14,822 nucleotides of DNA, taken from contig CAYPFV010000074.1 in NCBI GenBank assembly GCA_964410015.1, positions 1-14,822 on the forward strand, read 5' to 3'. A program made the position numbers and the translations under genes. Positions 1 through 6,444 of this stretch are shown in pieces (position 1 is the first letter of the stretch; each line of letters starts with the position of its first letter). Under the pieces are notes generated by a model. It was not told where the DNA came from. It did no database searches and saw nothing but the letters and a program-made list of their open reading frames with translations. The stretch is from SKVR01 sp964410015. Lineage in GTDB: Bacteria; Bacteroidota; Bacteroidia; Bacteroidales; UBA7960.

Positions 1-138
1 TATGAACAGATGAACCGAGCCATGACAAAGTTTTTGACACACACGCGGATGATTATAATTCATGGTATGGAAAAAAATACAAAACCGGAGTTTTGGCGAG
101 CTCCATCTGACCTATTTAATAAAATTATAAACAGATGA
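1..138 (+). CDS. C-terminal fragment of an unrecognised protein (runs off left edge)
   Basis: Frame 1 is open from the first base to a TGA at 136-138, giving about 45 residues that end in LFNKIINR. The 5' part lies outside the window. The composition (two Trp/Phe-rich stretches, several Met, varied Arg codons) is compatible with coding, but I do not recognise a family and there is no domain motif. The stop overlaps an ATG at 135 (ATGA), as seen in coupled genes, but the frame opened by that ATG runs into ppk1 in another frame and does not look like a protein. With only 45 codons, a chance open frame cannot be excluded. Confidence 0.4.
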   Translation, partial: YEQMNRAMTKFLTHTRMIIIHGMEKNTKPEFWRAPSDLFNKIINR

Positions 139-146
139 AAATAACC
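121..146 (+). repeat. 26-base sequence repeated in inverted orientation at 14686-14711
   Basis: The first 21 bases (121-141) are identical to the minus-strand sequence 14711 to 14691. After one mismatch the next four bases also agree, so 25 of 26 match. In the right copy this sequence contains the start codon of pspC. In the left copy it contains the ATGA at the end of the partial gene, and the frame after that ATG begins MKITVNI, resembling the pspC start MKKTITANI. Confidence 0.7.
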
Positions 147-158
147 GTTAACATTTTA

Positions 159-166
159 TATGTTTG
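159..166 (+). promoter_or_regulatory. Candidate -7 promoter element for ppk1-ppx
   Basis: TATGTTTG is an exact match to the Bacteroidota -7 consensus TAnnTTTG and lies 63 bases before the ppk1 ATG. No convincing -33 TTTG is present about 19 bases upstream (136-139), so the call rests on the -7 element alone. Confidence 0.35.
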
Positions 167-229
167 TTGGTTTACATGTTTAAGTTTTCATTTTATTCTT
201 TATCATATAACAATTTATAAATCTTTTCT

Positions 230-2287
230 ATGCCAAAACCACTCATGCGTAACCGGGAGATCAGTTGGCTATCCTTTAATGAAAGAGTACTGCAGGAGGC
301 CGCCGATGAAAGAGTTCCCCTTATTGAAAGAATGCGGTTTCTGGGTATATTCTCCAACAACCTCGATGAGTTTTTTCGTGTAAGGGTAGCAACCTGGCGC
401 CGGCTTCTCGATCTGTCTGACCCCGATATAACCCTTAAAGACGCCCCTGATAAAGTGCTGGCAAAGATCAACAAGATTGATTTCGAGCATCAAAAGCGGT
501 TTTTGGAAATTTATGAATACCTTCTCAAAGAACTGGAAAAAGTGAATATTTTTCTGATCAATGAGAAGCAACTTACCGATGATCAGGGAGTGTTTGTTCG
601 GCAATATTTCAGAGAACATGTACGCTCCAATCTTTTTCCTATCATGTTGCGCAACTGGAAAAAATCTTCCTCCCTGAAGGATAAATCCATTTACCTGGCC
701 GTAATACTCAGGAATTCGCCAGGCGGGGCAAAAGATGAATACGCACTCATTAAAGTACCCACCTCTTCTCTTTCACGCTTTTTGATCCTGCCCAAAAAAG
801 ACCAACGCAACCACATTATCCTTCTTGATGATGTAATCAGGTTTAACCTGAGCGATATATTCTCTATTTTTGATTATGAAGAATATGAAGCATTCACAAT
901 CAAAATAACCCGCGATGCAGAAATGGAGATCGACCACGATGTGTCGAAAAGTTTAATGGAAAGGATGAGCGAAAGTTTGAAACAGCGCAAAAAAGGAAGA
1001 CCAGTACGCTTTGTTTATGATGCAAATATGCCCGATAAAATATTGAAGTTGTTGTTGGATAAATTGAAAATTTCCAAAAAAGATAATCTGATGAAAGGAG
1101 GGCGTTATCATAATTTCAAAGATTTTATGGAGTTTCCTAATGTGGGCGATCCTCATCTGGAATACGAACAGGCACCACCTTTGCCACATCCACTATTGTC
1201 GGGATCAAACAGCATTTTGTCGGTGTTGAAAAAACAGGATATCATGCTGAATTTCCCTTATCAATCTTTTCAGTATGTTATCGACCTGCTCAGGGAAGCT
1301 TCTATCGATCCACGGGTAAAATGCATAAAAATGACCTTGTACAGGGTGGCCAGCGATTCAAAAGTGATCAATGCACTGGTCAACGCAGCACGCAACGGCA
1401 AAATGGTAACGGTTTATCTGGAGTTACAGGCAAGATTTGATGAAAAAGCCAATATTTACTGGTCTGAAAAACTACAGGAAGAAGGGGTGGAGGTTATCCA
1501 TGGAACAGCAGGGTTGAAAGTTCATTCCAAACTGATCCTCATTCAGCGTAAAGAAGGAAAAAAACTGGTTAATTATGCCAATATAGGCACAGGAAATTTC
1601 AATGAAAGTACCAGTGAGATTTATGCCGATATTAGTCTGTTAACGTCCAACCCATTGATTACTTCAGAAATAGAACAGGTTTTCGATCTGTTTAAAAAAA
1701 CCTATTTTGCACCTTATGTTTTCAAATACCTTGTGTTGTCTCCTTTCAAAACCAGAAAGTTTGTCATACAAATGATCAACCGCGAAATGAGCAACGCCCA
1801 AAAAGGATTGCCCGCGAGCGTTACCTTAAAGTTAAATTCGCTGGTCGATGAAACCCTGGTAAAAAAAATCTATGCCGCTTCACAAAAGGGAGTAAAATTC
1901 AGATTGATCATAAGGGGTATTTGTGTTTTGGTTCCAGGTGTAAAAGGATTGAGTGAAAATGTAGAAGCCATAAGCATAGTAGGGCGATACCTGGAGCATG
2001 CCAGGGTTTTGGTTTTTCATAACAATGGCAATCCGGAGTATTACATAACTTCCGCCGATCTGATGTCCAGAAATCTTGACAACAGGATAGAGGTAGGTGT
2101 GCCGGTATGGGATGCGCACCTGAAAAAAATCCTTCAAACCATGCTCGATATTCAATGGAGGGACAATACCAAGGCACGTTTGCTGGGGAAAGATAATTTG
2201 AACCAATACAAGATAGACGATAATCCTCCTTTAAATTCGCAAATAGAAACTTACAATTATTTCAAATCTCAGTTTGTAAATCATTGA
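230..2287 (+). CDS. ppk1: Polyphosphate kinase 1
   Basis: PPK1 reversibly transfers the gamma phosphate of ATP onto inorganic polyphosphate through a phosphohistidine intermediate. The 685-residue product is the usual full length for the family. The N-terminal domain (about 1-110, with NREISWLSFNERVL and NNLDEFFRVR) is followed by the head domain (about 110-320) and two phospholipase-D-like catalytic domains (about 325-500 and 505-675). The autophosphorylated His is H432 in LKVHSKL, and the second catalytic His is H590 in RYLEHARV. The Mg-contacting YRVA and QARFDEKANI segments and IGTGNFNE are intact. ATG 230 gives the expected N terminus; ATG 245 is an alternative. The stop is followed almost directly by a ppx-like gene, so synthesis and breakdown of polyphosphate are co-transcribed. 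I see no damage to the active site. Confidence 0.96.
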   Translation: MPKPLMRNREISWLSFNERVLQEAADERVPLIERMRFLGIFSNNLDEFFRVRVATWRRLLDLSDPDITLKDAPDKVLAKINKIDFEHQKRFLEIYEYLLKELEKVNIFLINEKQLTDDQGVFVRQYFREHVRSNLFPIMLRNWKKSSSLKDKSIYLAVILRNSPGGAKDEYALIKVPTSSLSRFLILPKKDQRNHIILLDDVIRFNLSDIFSIFDYEEYEAFTIKITRDAEMEIDHDVSKSLMERMSESLKQRKKGRPVRFVYDANMPDKILKLLLDKLKISKKDNLMKGGRYHNFKDFMEFPNVGDPHLEYEQAPPLPHPLLSGSNSILSVLKKQDIMLNFPYQSFQYVIDLLREASIDPRVKCIKMTLYRVASDSKVINALVNAARNGKMVTVYLELQARFDEKANIYWSEKLQEEGVEVIHGTAGLKVHSKLILIQRKEGKKLVNYANIGTGNFNESTSEIYADISLLTSNPLITSEIEQVFDLFKKTYFAPYVFKYLVLSPFKTRKFVIQMINREMSNAQKGLPASVTLKLNSLVDETLVKKIYAASQKGVKFRLIIRGICVLVPGVKGLSENVEAISIVGRYLEHARVLVFHNNGNPEYYITSADLMSRNLDNRIEVGVPVWDAHLKKILQTMLDIQWRDNTKARLLGKDNLNQYKIDDNPPLNSQIETYNYFKSQFVNH

Positions 2288-2296
2288 TTGACAACT

Positions 2297-3178
2297 ATGT
2301 TATTGGCTGCTATCGATATTGGTTCTAATGCTGTAAGGCTGTTTTTCTCCAATGTTTATAAAAAAGAAAAACGGGTAGTGGTTGAAAAAGCTTCGCTGAT
2401 GAGGGTGCCCGTGCGTTTGGGAGCGGATGTTTTTTTGCATCATCGCATTTCAAAAGAAAAAGAGCAGGAACTGATCAAAACGCTGAAAGCTTTTCAGTTG
2501 CTCATAGAGGTTATCAAACCCGTGGCAGTGAGAGCCTGTGCTACCTCCGCCATGCGTGAAGCATACAACAAAGAAGAGGTAATCAAACATGTGGCAACAG
2601 AAACCGGTTTAAATATTGAGATCATTGATGGGGTTGAGGAAGCAAAAATTGTAAGTTCGGTACAAAATATTGATTTATTGAAAGATTATGAGTATTCTTT
2701 ATATGTGGATGTTGGAGGCGGAAGCACCGAACTTTCGCTTATAAGTCATCAGGGCACCGAACGCTCACACTCTTTTAAAATAGGAACCGTGCGTATGCTC
2801 AACAAAAAAGTGAAGAAAAAAGAATGGGAGCATCTGGAAAAATGGTTAAAAGACATCAAAGACAGTTACCCTAATGTGCTGTGTGTGGGTGTGGGTGGCA
2901 ATATAAATAAAATAGCGCGTCTTTATGGACGCGAGCCTGACAAAAACCTCCCTTTCACCAACATGGAATATGCTTTTCATCATCTGCGGAAATTTTCGGT
3001 TGAAGAGCGTATTCATCTGATGGGTATGCGACCCGACCGGGCGGATGTGATCGTACCGGCAGCGCAAATATTTCATTTTATCATGAAAGCCATCAGCGCC
3101 CCTATCCTGGTGGTTCCGCGTATTGGTCTGGCAGATGGCATCGTAAACCTCATGTACAGGGAACTGTCATCCGGTTAG
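2297..3178 (+). CDS. ppx: Ppx/GppA family phosphatase (exopolyphosphatase-like)
   Basis: This is an ASKHA-fold phosphatase predicted to remove terminal phosphates from polyphosphate, pppGpp, or both. From ATG 2297 it is 293 residues, a single Ppx/GppA domain without the C-terminal HD or helical domain of enterobacterial PPX. Phosphate-loop 1 is AAIDIGSNAVRL (4-15). RACATSAMREAYN lies at 79-91. The acidic catalytic segment DGVEEAKI is at 111-118. Loop 2 is VDVGGGSTEL (137-146), and CVGVGGNINKIARLY (196-210) sits where the adenosine/third loop is expected. A TTG at 2288, abutting the ppk1 stop, would add three residues. I chose ATG 2297 because the family starts directly before the AAIDIG strand. 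The 9-base gap after ppk1 indicates an operon. Sequence alone does not separate polyphosphate from pppGpp as substrate. Confidence 0.9.
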   Translation: MLLAAIDIGSNAVRLFFSNVYKKEKRVVVEKASLMRVPVRLGADVFLHHRISKEKEQELIKTLKAFQLLIEVIKPVAVRACATSAMREAYNKEEVIKHVATETGLNIEIIDGVEEAKIVSSVQNIDLLKDYEYSLYVDVGGGSTELSLISHQGTERSHSFKIGTVRMLNKKVKKKEWEHLEKWLKDIKDSYPNVLCVGVGGNINKIARLYGREPDKNLPFTNMEYAFHHLRKFSVEERIHLMGMRPDRADVIVPAAQIFHFIMKAISAPILVVPRIGLADGIVNLMYRELSSG

Positions 3179-3201
3179 CATTCCAAATACCAGATTACCT
3201 C

Positions 3202-3232
3202 TTTATTCTGTATCGCTTTATCCTTATCTTTG
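3202..3232 (+). promoter_or_regulatory. Bacteroidota-type promoter for rel
   Basis: TTTA (3202-3205), a 19-base spacer, then TATCTTTG (3225-3232) match the -33 TTTG / -7 TAnnTTTG consensus with one mismatch in the -33 box. Initiation a few bases after the -7 box would give a leader of about 65 bases before the GTG at 3306, so rel can be transcribed independently of ppk1-ppx. Confidence 0.65.
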
Positions 3233-3305
3233 CAATGATGATCTAAAGGTATAATTGTTGATATACCTGTATGCATGTTTGTCGAATTCCAAATAACCAG
3301 CCAAA

Positions 3306-5573
3306 GTGTCAGAAATAAAAGATCAAAATCAGAATACGTTACAAAACAACTCTGGTAAAGACCAGGAAACCCTGGACATACTTCACCAATACAGGTCGTT
3401 GCTGGAAGTATGCAGGCCTACAACAGATGACGAAGACCGGAAAAAAATCCGTAAAGCCTTCAACTTTGCCCTCGAGGCACACAAAGAACACCGCAGAAAA
3501 AGCGGCGAACCCTATATTTATCATCCCATTTCGGTTGCCAAGATCGCTGTGCAGGAGATCGGGCTGGGAACTACCAGCGTTATTTGTTCGCTGCTGCACG
3601 ATGTTGTGGAAGATACCGAATATACCCTCTCCGATATTGCCTCCTATTTTGATGAGGAAGTAGCAAGGATCATTGACGGTTTAACCAAAATATCCGGAAT
3701 ATTTGACCAAACCAACTCAGTGCAGGCAGAAAATTTCAGAAAAATGCTGCTCACCCTCTCCGATGATGTAAGGGTGATCCTTATCAAACTTGCCGACCGG
3801 TTGCATAACATGCGAACACTCGATTCGCTGCCCCCCAAAAAGCAATTAAAAATTGCCAATGAAACCCTTTACCTGTTCGCACCACTGGCACACCGCCTGG
3901 GTTTTCATGCTATCAAAAGCGAACTGGAAGACCTGGCTTTGAAATATACCGACCCCGACATCTATAATAAAATATCACGCAAAATTGTTGAATCTGAGGA
4001 AGAAAGGAACCGCTTCATAGAGGGATTTGTAAAACCCATTAAGCATGCACTCAATGAACAGGGCATGAAATATACCATTGTAGGCAGAACAAAGTCTATC
4101 AGCTCTATCTGGGGTAAAATGAAAAAACAGGAAGTACCCTTTGAAGAGGTGTACGATATATTTGCCATCCGAATTATTATTGATACACCCGAAGAGCGCG
4201 AAAAAGCAGATTGCTGGAGAGTATATTCCTTTGTAACAGATATTTACCGGCCCAATCCTGATCGCCTCAGAGACTGGATTTCAATACCCAAAGCCAATGG
4301 ATATGAATCTTTGCATACTACTGTAATGAGTGAGCATGGAAAGTGGGTGGAAGTGCAGATTAGATCCAAAAAGATGGATGATGTGGCAGAAAAAGGGTAT
4401 GCGGCACATTGGAAATACAAGGAATCAAAAAGTGGCGAAAGCAGCATTGACAAGTGGCTCAACAGAATCAGGGAGATACTGAAAACATCCGAAAAAGATG
4501 CCCTTGATTTTATCGATGATTTTAAACTGAACCTTTTCTCTGATGAGATATTTGTTTTCACCCCCAAAGGCGAATTGCGAACCCTTCCGTTGGGATCAAC
4601 TGCGCTTGATTTTGCCTACAGCATCCATACAAAAATCGGAGACCACTGTCTGGGTGCCAAGTTAAACCATAAGCTCGTTCCGCTTAGCCATCCTTTAAAA
4701 AGCGGTGATCAGATAGAGATTATAACCTCCGATAAGCAAAAGCCAAAACCCGATTGGCTAAATTACGTTGTCACAGCCAGAGCCAAAGGCAAAATAAAAT
4801 CAGCACTCAAAGAAGAAAAAAAGAAAATTGCCGAAGATGGGAAAGAAAAACTTGAACGCAAACTCAAGCAACTCAAAATCGATAACAACCATGAAAACAT
4901 ACAGAAATTGCTGAATTATTTCAAATTGCAGGCACCCGTCGATCTCTATTATGATTTTTCTACCGATAAACTTGGAATCAAGGACCTGAAAAATTACCTC
5001 TCGGAGCGTGGAAAAGGTGGCATCCTGAATTATCTCAAAAACCCTTTTGGAAGACCCAAAGGCAACTTTAAAACACCAGAATCCGAACTGGACCCCATCA
5101 GGAAAAAACTAAAGGAAAAAACCGATACACTCCTGATAGGCGATAGCATGGAAGCCCTTGATTATACGCTGTCTCCATGTTGCAATCCTATTCCGGGCGA
5201 CGATGTTTTCGGTTTCGTAACCCTCAGCGATGGCATCAAAATCCACAGAACCAATTGCCCCAATGCTGTTCAAATGATGTCGAAATTCGCTTACCGCATT
5301 GTAAAAGCCAAGTGGTACACCGGCAAAGCCATTGCTTTTCTCAGCGGTATAAAAATCAAGGGGATTGATGATACCGGAATCCTTAACGACCTTACCAATC
5401 TTATCTCCAGTGAATACAATATCAATATCCGGTCTATCAATATCGACAGCAATGCCGGAACTTTTGAGGGTACGGTTATGCTTTATGTTAACGATACCCA
5501 CCACCTGAACAACCTCATCGGGAAGATTAAACTTATCAATGGTGTAAAGCAGGTTTCGCGTATAGGCAAATGA
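3306..5573 (+). CDS. rel: Bifunctional (p)ppGpp synthetase/hydrolase, long RelA/SpoT homolog
   Basis: It makes and degrades the stringent-response alarmone (p)ppGpp. The 755 residues carry the full long-RSH order. The HD hydrolase domain (about 40-200) has an intact HDxxED motif, H98-D99-V-V-E102-D103. The synthetase domain (about 245-365) has GRTKSISSIWGKM, R320-L-R-D323, the G-loop NGYESLH with Y333, and catalytic VEVQIR with E349. R320LRD is a basic variant of the RxKD motif typical of bifunctional enzymes, not the acidic ExDD of RelA. TGS follows (about 413-474, DEIFVFTPKG), then a helical region, a zinc-finger-type domain with C625, C626, H647 and C651, and a C-terminal ACT/RRM domain (about 680-755). 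Both activities should work. Translation appears to start at GTG 3306, since no in-frame ATG lies near the expected N terminus. G-loop Glu replaces the commoner Gln. It has its own promoter and is followed by a hairpin at 5615-5645. Confidence 0.95.
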   Translation: MSEIKDQNQNTLQNNSGKDQETLDILHQYRSLLEVCRPTTDDEDRKKIRKAFNFALEAHKEHRRKSGEPYIYHPISVAKIAVQEIGLGTTSVICSLLHDVVEDTEYTLSDIASYFDEEVARIIDGLTKISGIFDQTNSVQAENFRKMLLTLSDDVRVILIKLADRLHNMRTLDSLPPKKQLKIANETLYLFAPLAHRLGFHAIKSELEDLALKYTDPDIYNKISRKIVESEEERNRFIEGFVKPIKHALNEQGMKYTIVGRTKSISSIWGKMKKQEVPFEEVYDIFAIRIIIDTPEEREKADCWRVYSFVTDIYRPNPDRLRDWISIPKANGYESLHTTVMSEHGKWVEVQIRSKKMDDVAEKGYAAHWKYKESKSGESSIDKWLNRIREILKTSEKDALDFIDDFKLNLFSDEIFVFTPKGELRTLPLGSTALDFAYSIHTKIGDHCLGAKLNHKLVPLSHPLKSGDQIEIITSDKQKPKPDWLNYVVTARAKGKIKSALKEEKKKIAEDGKEKLERKLKQLKIDNNHENIQKLLNYFKLQAPVDLYYDFSTDKLGIKDLKNYLSERGKGGILNYLKNPFGRPKGNFKTPESELDPIRKKLKEKTDTLLIGDSMEALDYTLSPCCNPIPGDDVFGFVTLSDGIKIHRTNCPNAVQMMSKFAYRIVKAKWYTGKAIAFLSGIKIKGIDDTGILNDLTNLISSEYNINIRSINIDSNAGTFEGTVMLYVNDTHHLNNLIGKIKLINGVKQVSRIGK

Positions 5574-5614
5574 CCGGGTTCTCCTGCATATTGTTGAATA
5601 GATGACTTCTTCTG

Positions 5615-5645
5615 CTCGTCAGACGACTTTGAGTCGTCCGACGAG
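5615..5645. repeat. Strong palindromic hairpin after rel (terminator or REP-like unit)
   Basis: Outer stem CTCGTC (5615-5620) pairs with GACGAG (5640-5645). An A/C mismatch follows, then inner stem GACGACT (5622-5628) pairs with AGTCGTC (5632-5638) around a TTG loop, giving 13 pairs. It is G+C rich against an A+T rich background. The only T-run, at about 5660-5666, lies too far downstream for a classical intrinsic terminator. It could end rel transcription, or be a dispersed palindromic (REP-like) unit. Confidence 0.6.
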
Positions 5646-5699
5646 TATAGTACAGCACATCCTTTTTATCTGAATGAATTTCAGGTACATGCAATAATT

Positions 5700-5718
5700 A
5701 TTTATAATCATTACAAAT
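5700..5718. promoter_or_regulatory. PerR/Fur-type operator upstream of the fur-like gene
   Basis: ATTTATAATCATTACAAAT is a 9-1-9 palindrome with one mismatched pair. Its core (5702-5716) matches the Bacillus PerR box TTATAATnATTATAA at 13 of 14 defined positions. It lies 133 bases before the gene and just ahead of a weak -7 candidate, TACCTTTA (5733-5740). Binding here would be expected to autoregulate the gene. A near copy precedes rubrerythrin at 7881-7899. Confidence 0.65.
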
Positions 5719-5732
5719 AACAATTTTTTTTT

Positions 5733-5740
5733 TACCTTTA
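5733..5740 (+). promoter_or_regulatory. Weak candidate -7 element for the fur-like gene
   Basis: TACCTTTA differs from TAnnTTTG only in the last base. A tract of ten T (5724-5733) runs into it and fills most of the spacer. With a 19-base spacer the -33 position falls inside the operator at 5700-5718, which fits repression, but no TTTG is found there. Confidence 0.3.
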
Positions 5741-5761
5741 CACCCATATTTATAAATAATA

Positions 5762-5816
5762 CTTAACAATAGCGTTTCGTAAAACATTCTGAGTTGTTAA
5801 GAGTTTTTCGTAAAAC
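5762..5816. repeat. Direct and inverted repeats in the leader of the fur-like gene
   Basis: TTTCGTAAAAC occurs at 5775-5785 and again at 5806-5816, 31 bases apart (about three helical turns). The second copy lies in a GTTTT-TCGT-AAAAC palindrome. CTTAACAA (5762-5769) is the inverse of TTGTTAAG (5794-5801). These elements fill the leader between the operator and the ATG and could be protein sites or RNA structure. No known motif was recognised. Confidence 0.45.
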
Positions 5817-5851
5817 GATTTGTTAATTTTCAGGCATATATTTTTTTTATC

Positions 5852-6328
5852 ATGTACATGAAAGACCGTAATGACGAATCTGAGGTAATGGAAAGTGTAA
5901 AAAAAATTTTTTCTGTTTACCTTGAGAACCACGGGCACCGTAAAACCCCTGAGCGATTTACAATTTTAAGGGAAATTTATCTTACCGAAGGTCATTTTGA
6001 TGTAGAATCTTTATACATTAAAATGAAGAATAACAAATACAGGGTGAGTAGGGCCACTCTCTACAATACAATAGAGTTGCTGCTAAACTGCAACCTTGTC
6101 ATCCGGCATCAGTTTGGGAAAAATGTTGCCCAGTTCGAGAAATCCTTCAAGTACCGGCAGCACGATCACATGGTTTGCTCCGAGTGTGGAAAAGTGTTGG
6201 AGTTTTGCGATCCACGCCTGCAGGAAATCCAGAATTCGGTTTCCAATTTACTGGGTTTCCGCGTTTCCAATCGCTCTTTTACCCTTTTTGGTATTTGCAA
6301 AGCATGCGAAAACAGGAAAAATAACTGA
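5852..6328 (+). CDS. Fur-family metal-dependent transcriptional repressor (Fur/PerR-like)
   Basis: This is a homodimeric metalloregulator of 158 residues, the usual size. The N-terminal winged helix includes HRKTPERFTILREIY (29-43) and the recognition segment RVSRATLYNTIELL (64-77). The C-terminal dimer domain has regulatory-site ligands H48, E96, H104 and H106 (HDH at 104-106). Structural zinc cysteines are C109/C112 and C149/C152. Compared with Bacillus PerR, E117 occupies the D104 position and E96 the D85 position. In PerR the Asp at 104 is associated with peroxide sensing, whereas Fur has Glu, so this protein looks Fur-like at the sensing site. ATG 5852 is used; ATG 5861 is also possible. 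The upstream palindrome at 5700-5718 suggests autoregulation. A terminator-like hairpin (6391-6417) follows. Whether it answers to iron, peroxide or another metal cannot be settled from sequence. Confidence 0.9.
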   Translation: MYMKDRNDESEVMESVKKIFSVYLENHGHRKTPERFTILREIYLTEGHFDVESLYIKMKNNKYRVSRATLYNTIELLLNCNLVIRHQFGKNVAQFEKSFKYRQHDHMVCSECGKVLEFCDPRLQEIQNSVSNLLGFRVSNRSFTLFGICKACENRKNN

Positions 6329-6345
6329 TTGCTACAAACATTTTC

Positions 6346-6375
6346 TCTGCTGTATAATAAAATCCATTACTTTTG
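6346..6375 (+). promoter_or_regulatory. Candidate promoter for purA
   Basis: TACTTTTG (6368-6375) is an exact TAnnTTTG match. TCTG (6346-6349) sits 18 bases upstream as an imperfect -33 box. Initiation would fall near 6381-6384, which places the hairpin at 6391-6417 inside the purA leader. Confidence 0.5.
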
Positions 6376-6390
6376 AGGTACATTTCTCAC

Positions 6391-6417
6391 AAAGCCGCTT
6401 TTATAACGGCTTTTTTT
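6391..6417 (+). terminator. Intrinsic terminator-like hairpin between fur and purA
   Basis: AAAGCCG (6391-6397) pairs with CGGCTTT (6407-6413) around a 9-base loop, and the descending arm runs into seven T (6411-6417). This is the form of a rho-independent terminator, 62 bases after the fur stop. It ends only 27 bases before the purA ATG. Confidence 0.75.
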
Positions 6418-6444
6418 ATGTTTAATCTTTTGTAAATTGCTGTC

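Noticed and set aside
135..383. 82-codon plus-strand frame starting at the ATGA
   Set aside because: It overlaps the start of ppk1 in another frame for about 150 bases and the sequence has no protein-like pattern beyond the first residues.
2288..2296. TTG start for ppx directly after the ppk1 stop
   Set aside because: ATG 2297 fits the family N terminus better. The TTG would add only three residues.
6423..6432. Promoter just upstream of the purA ATG
   Set aside because: The spacing between TA and TTTG is wrong for TAnnTTTG, and there would be almost no leader.
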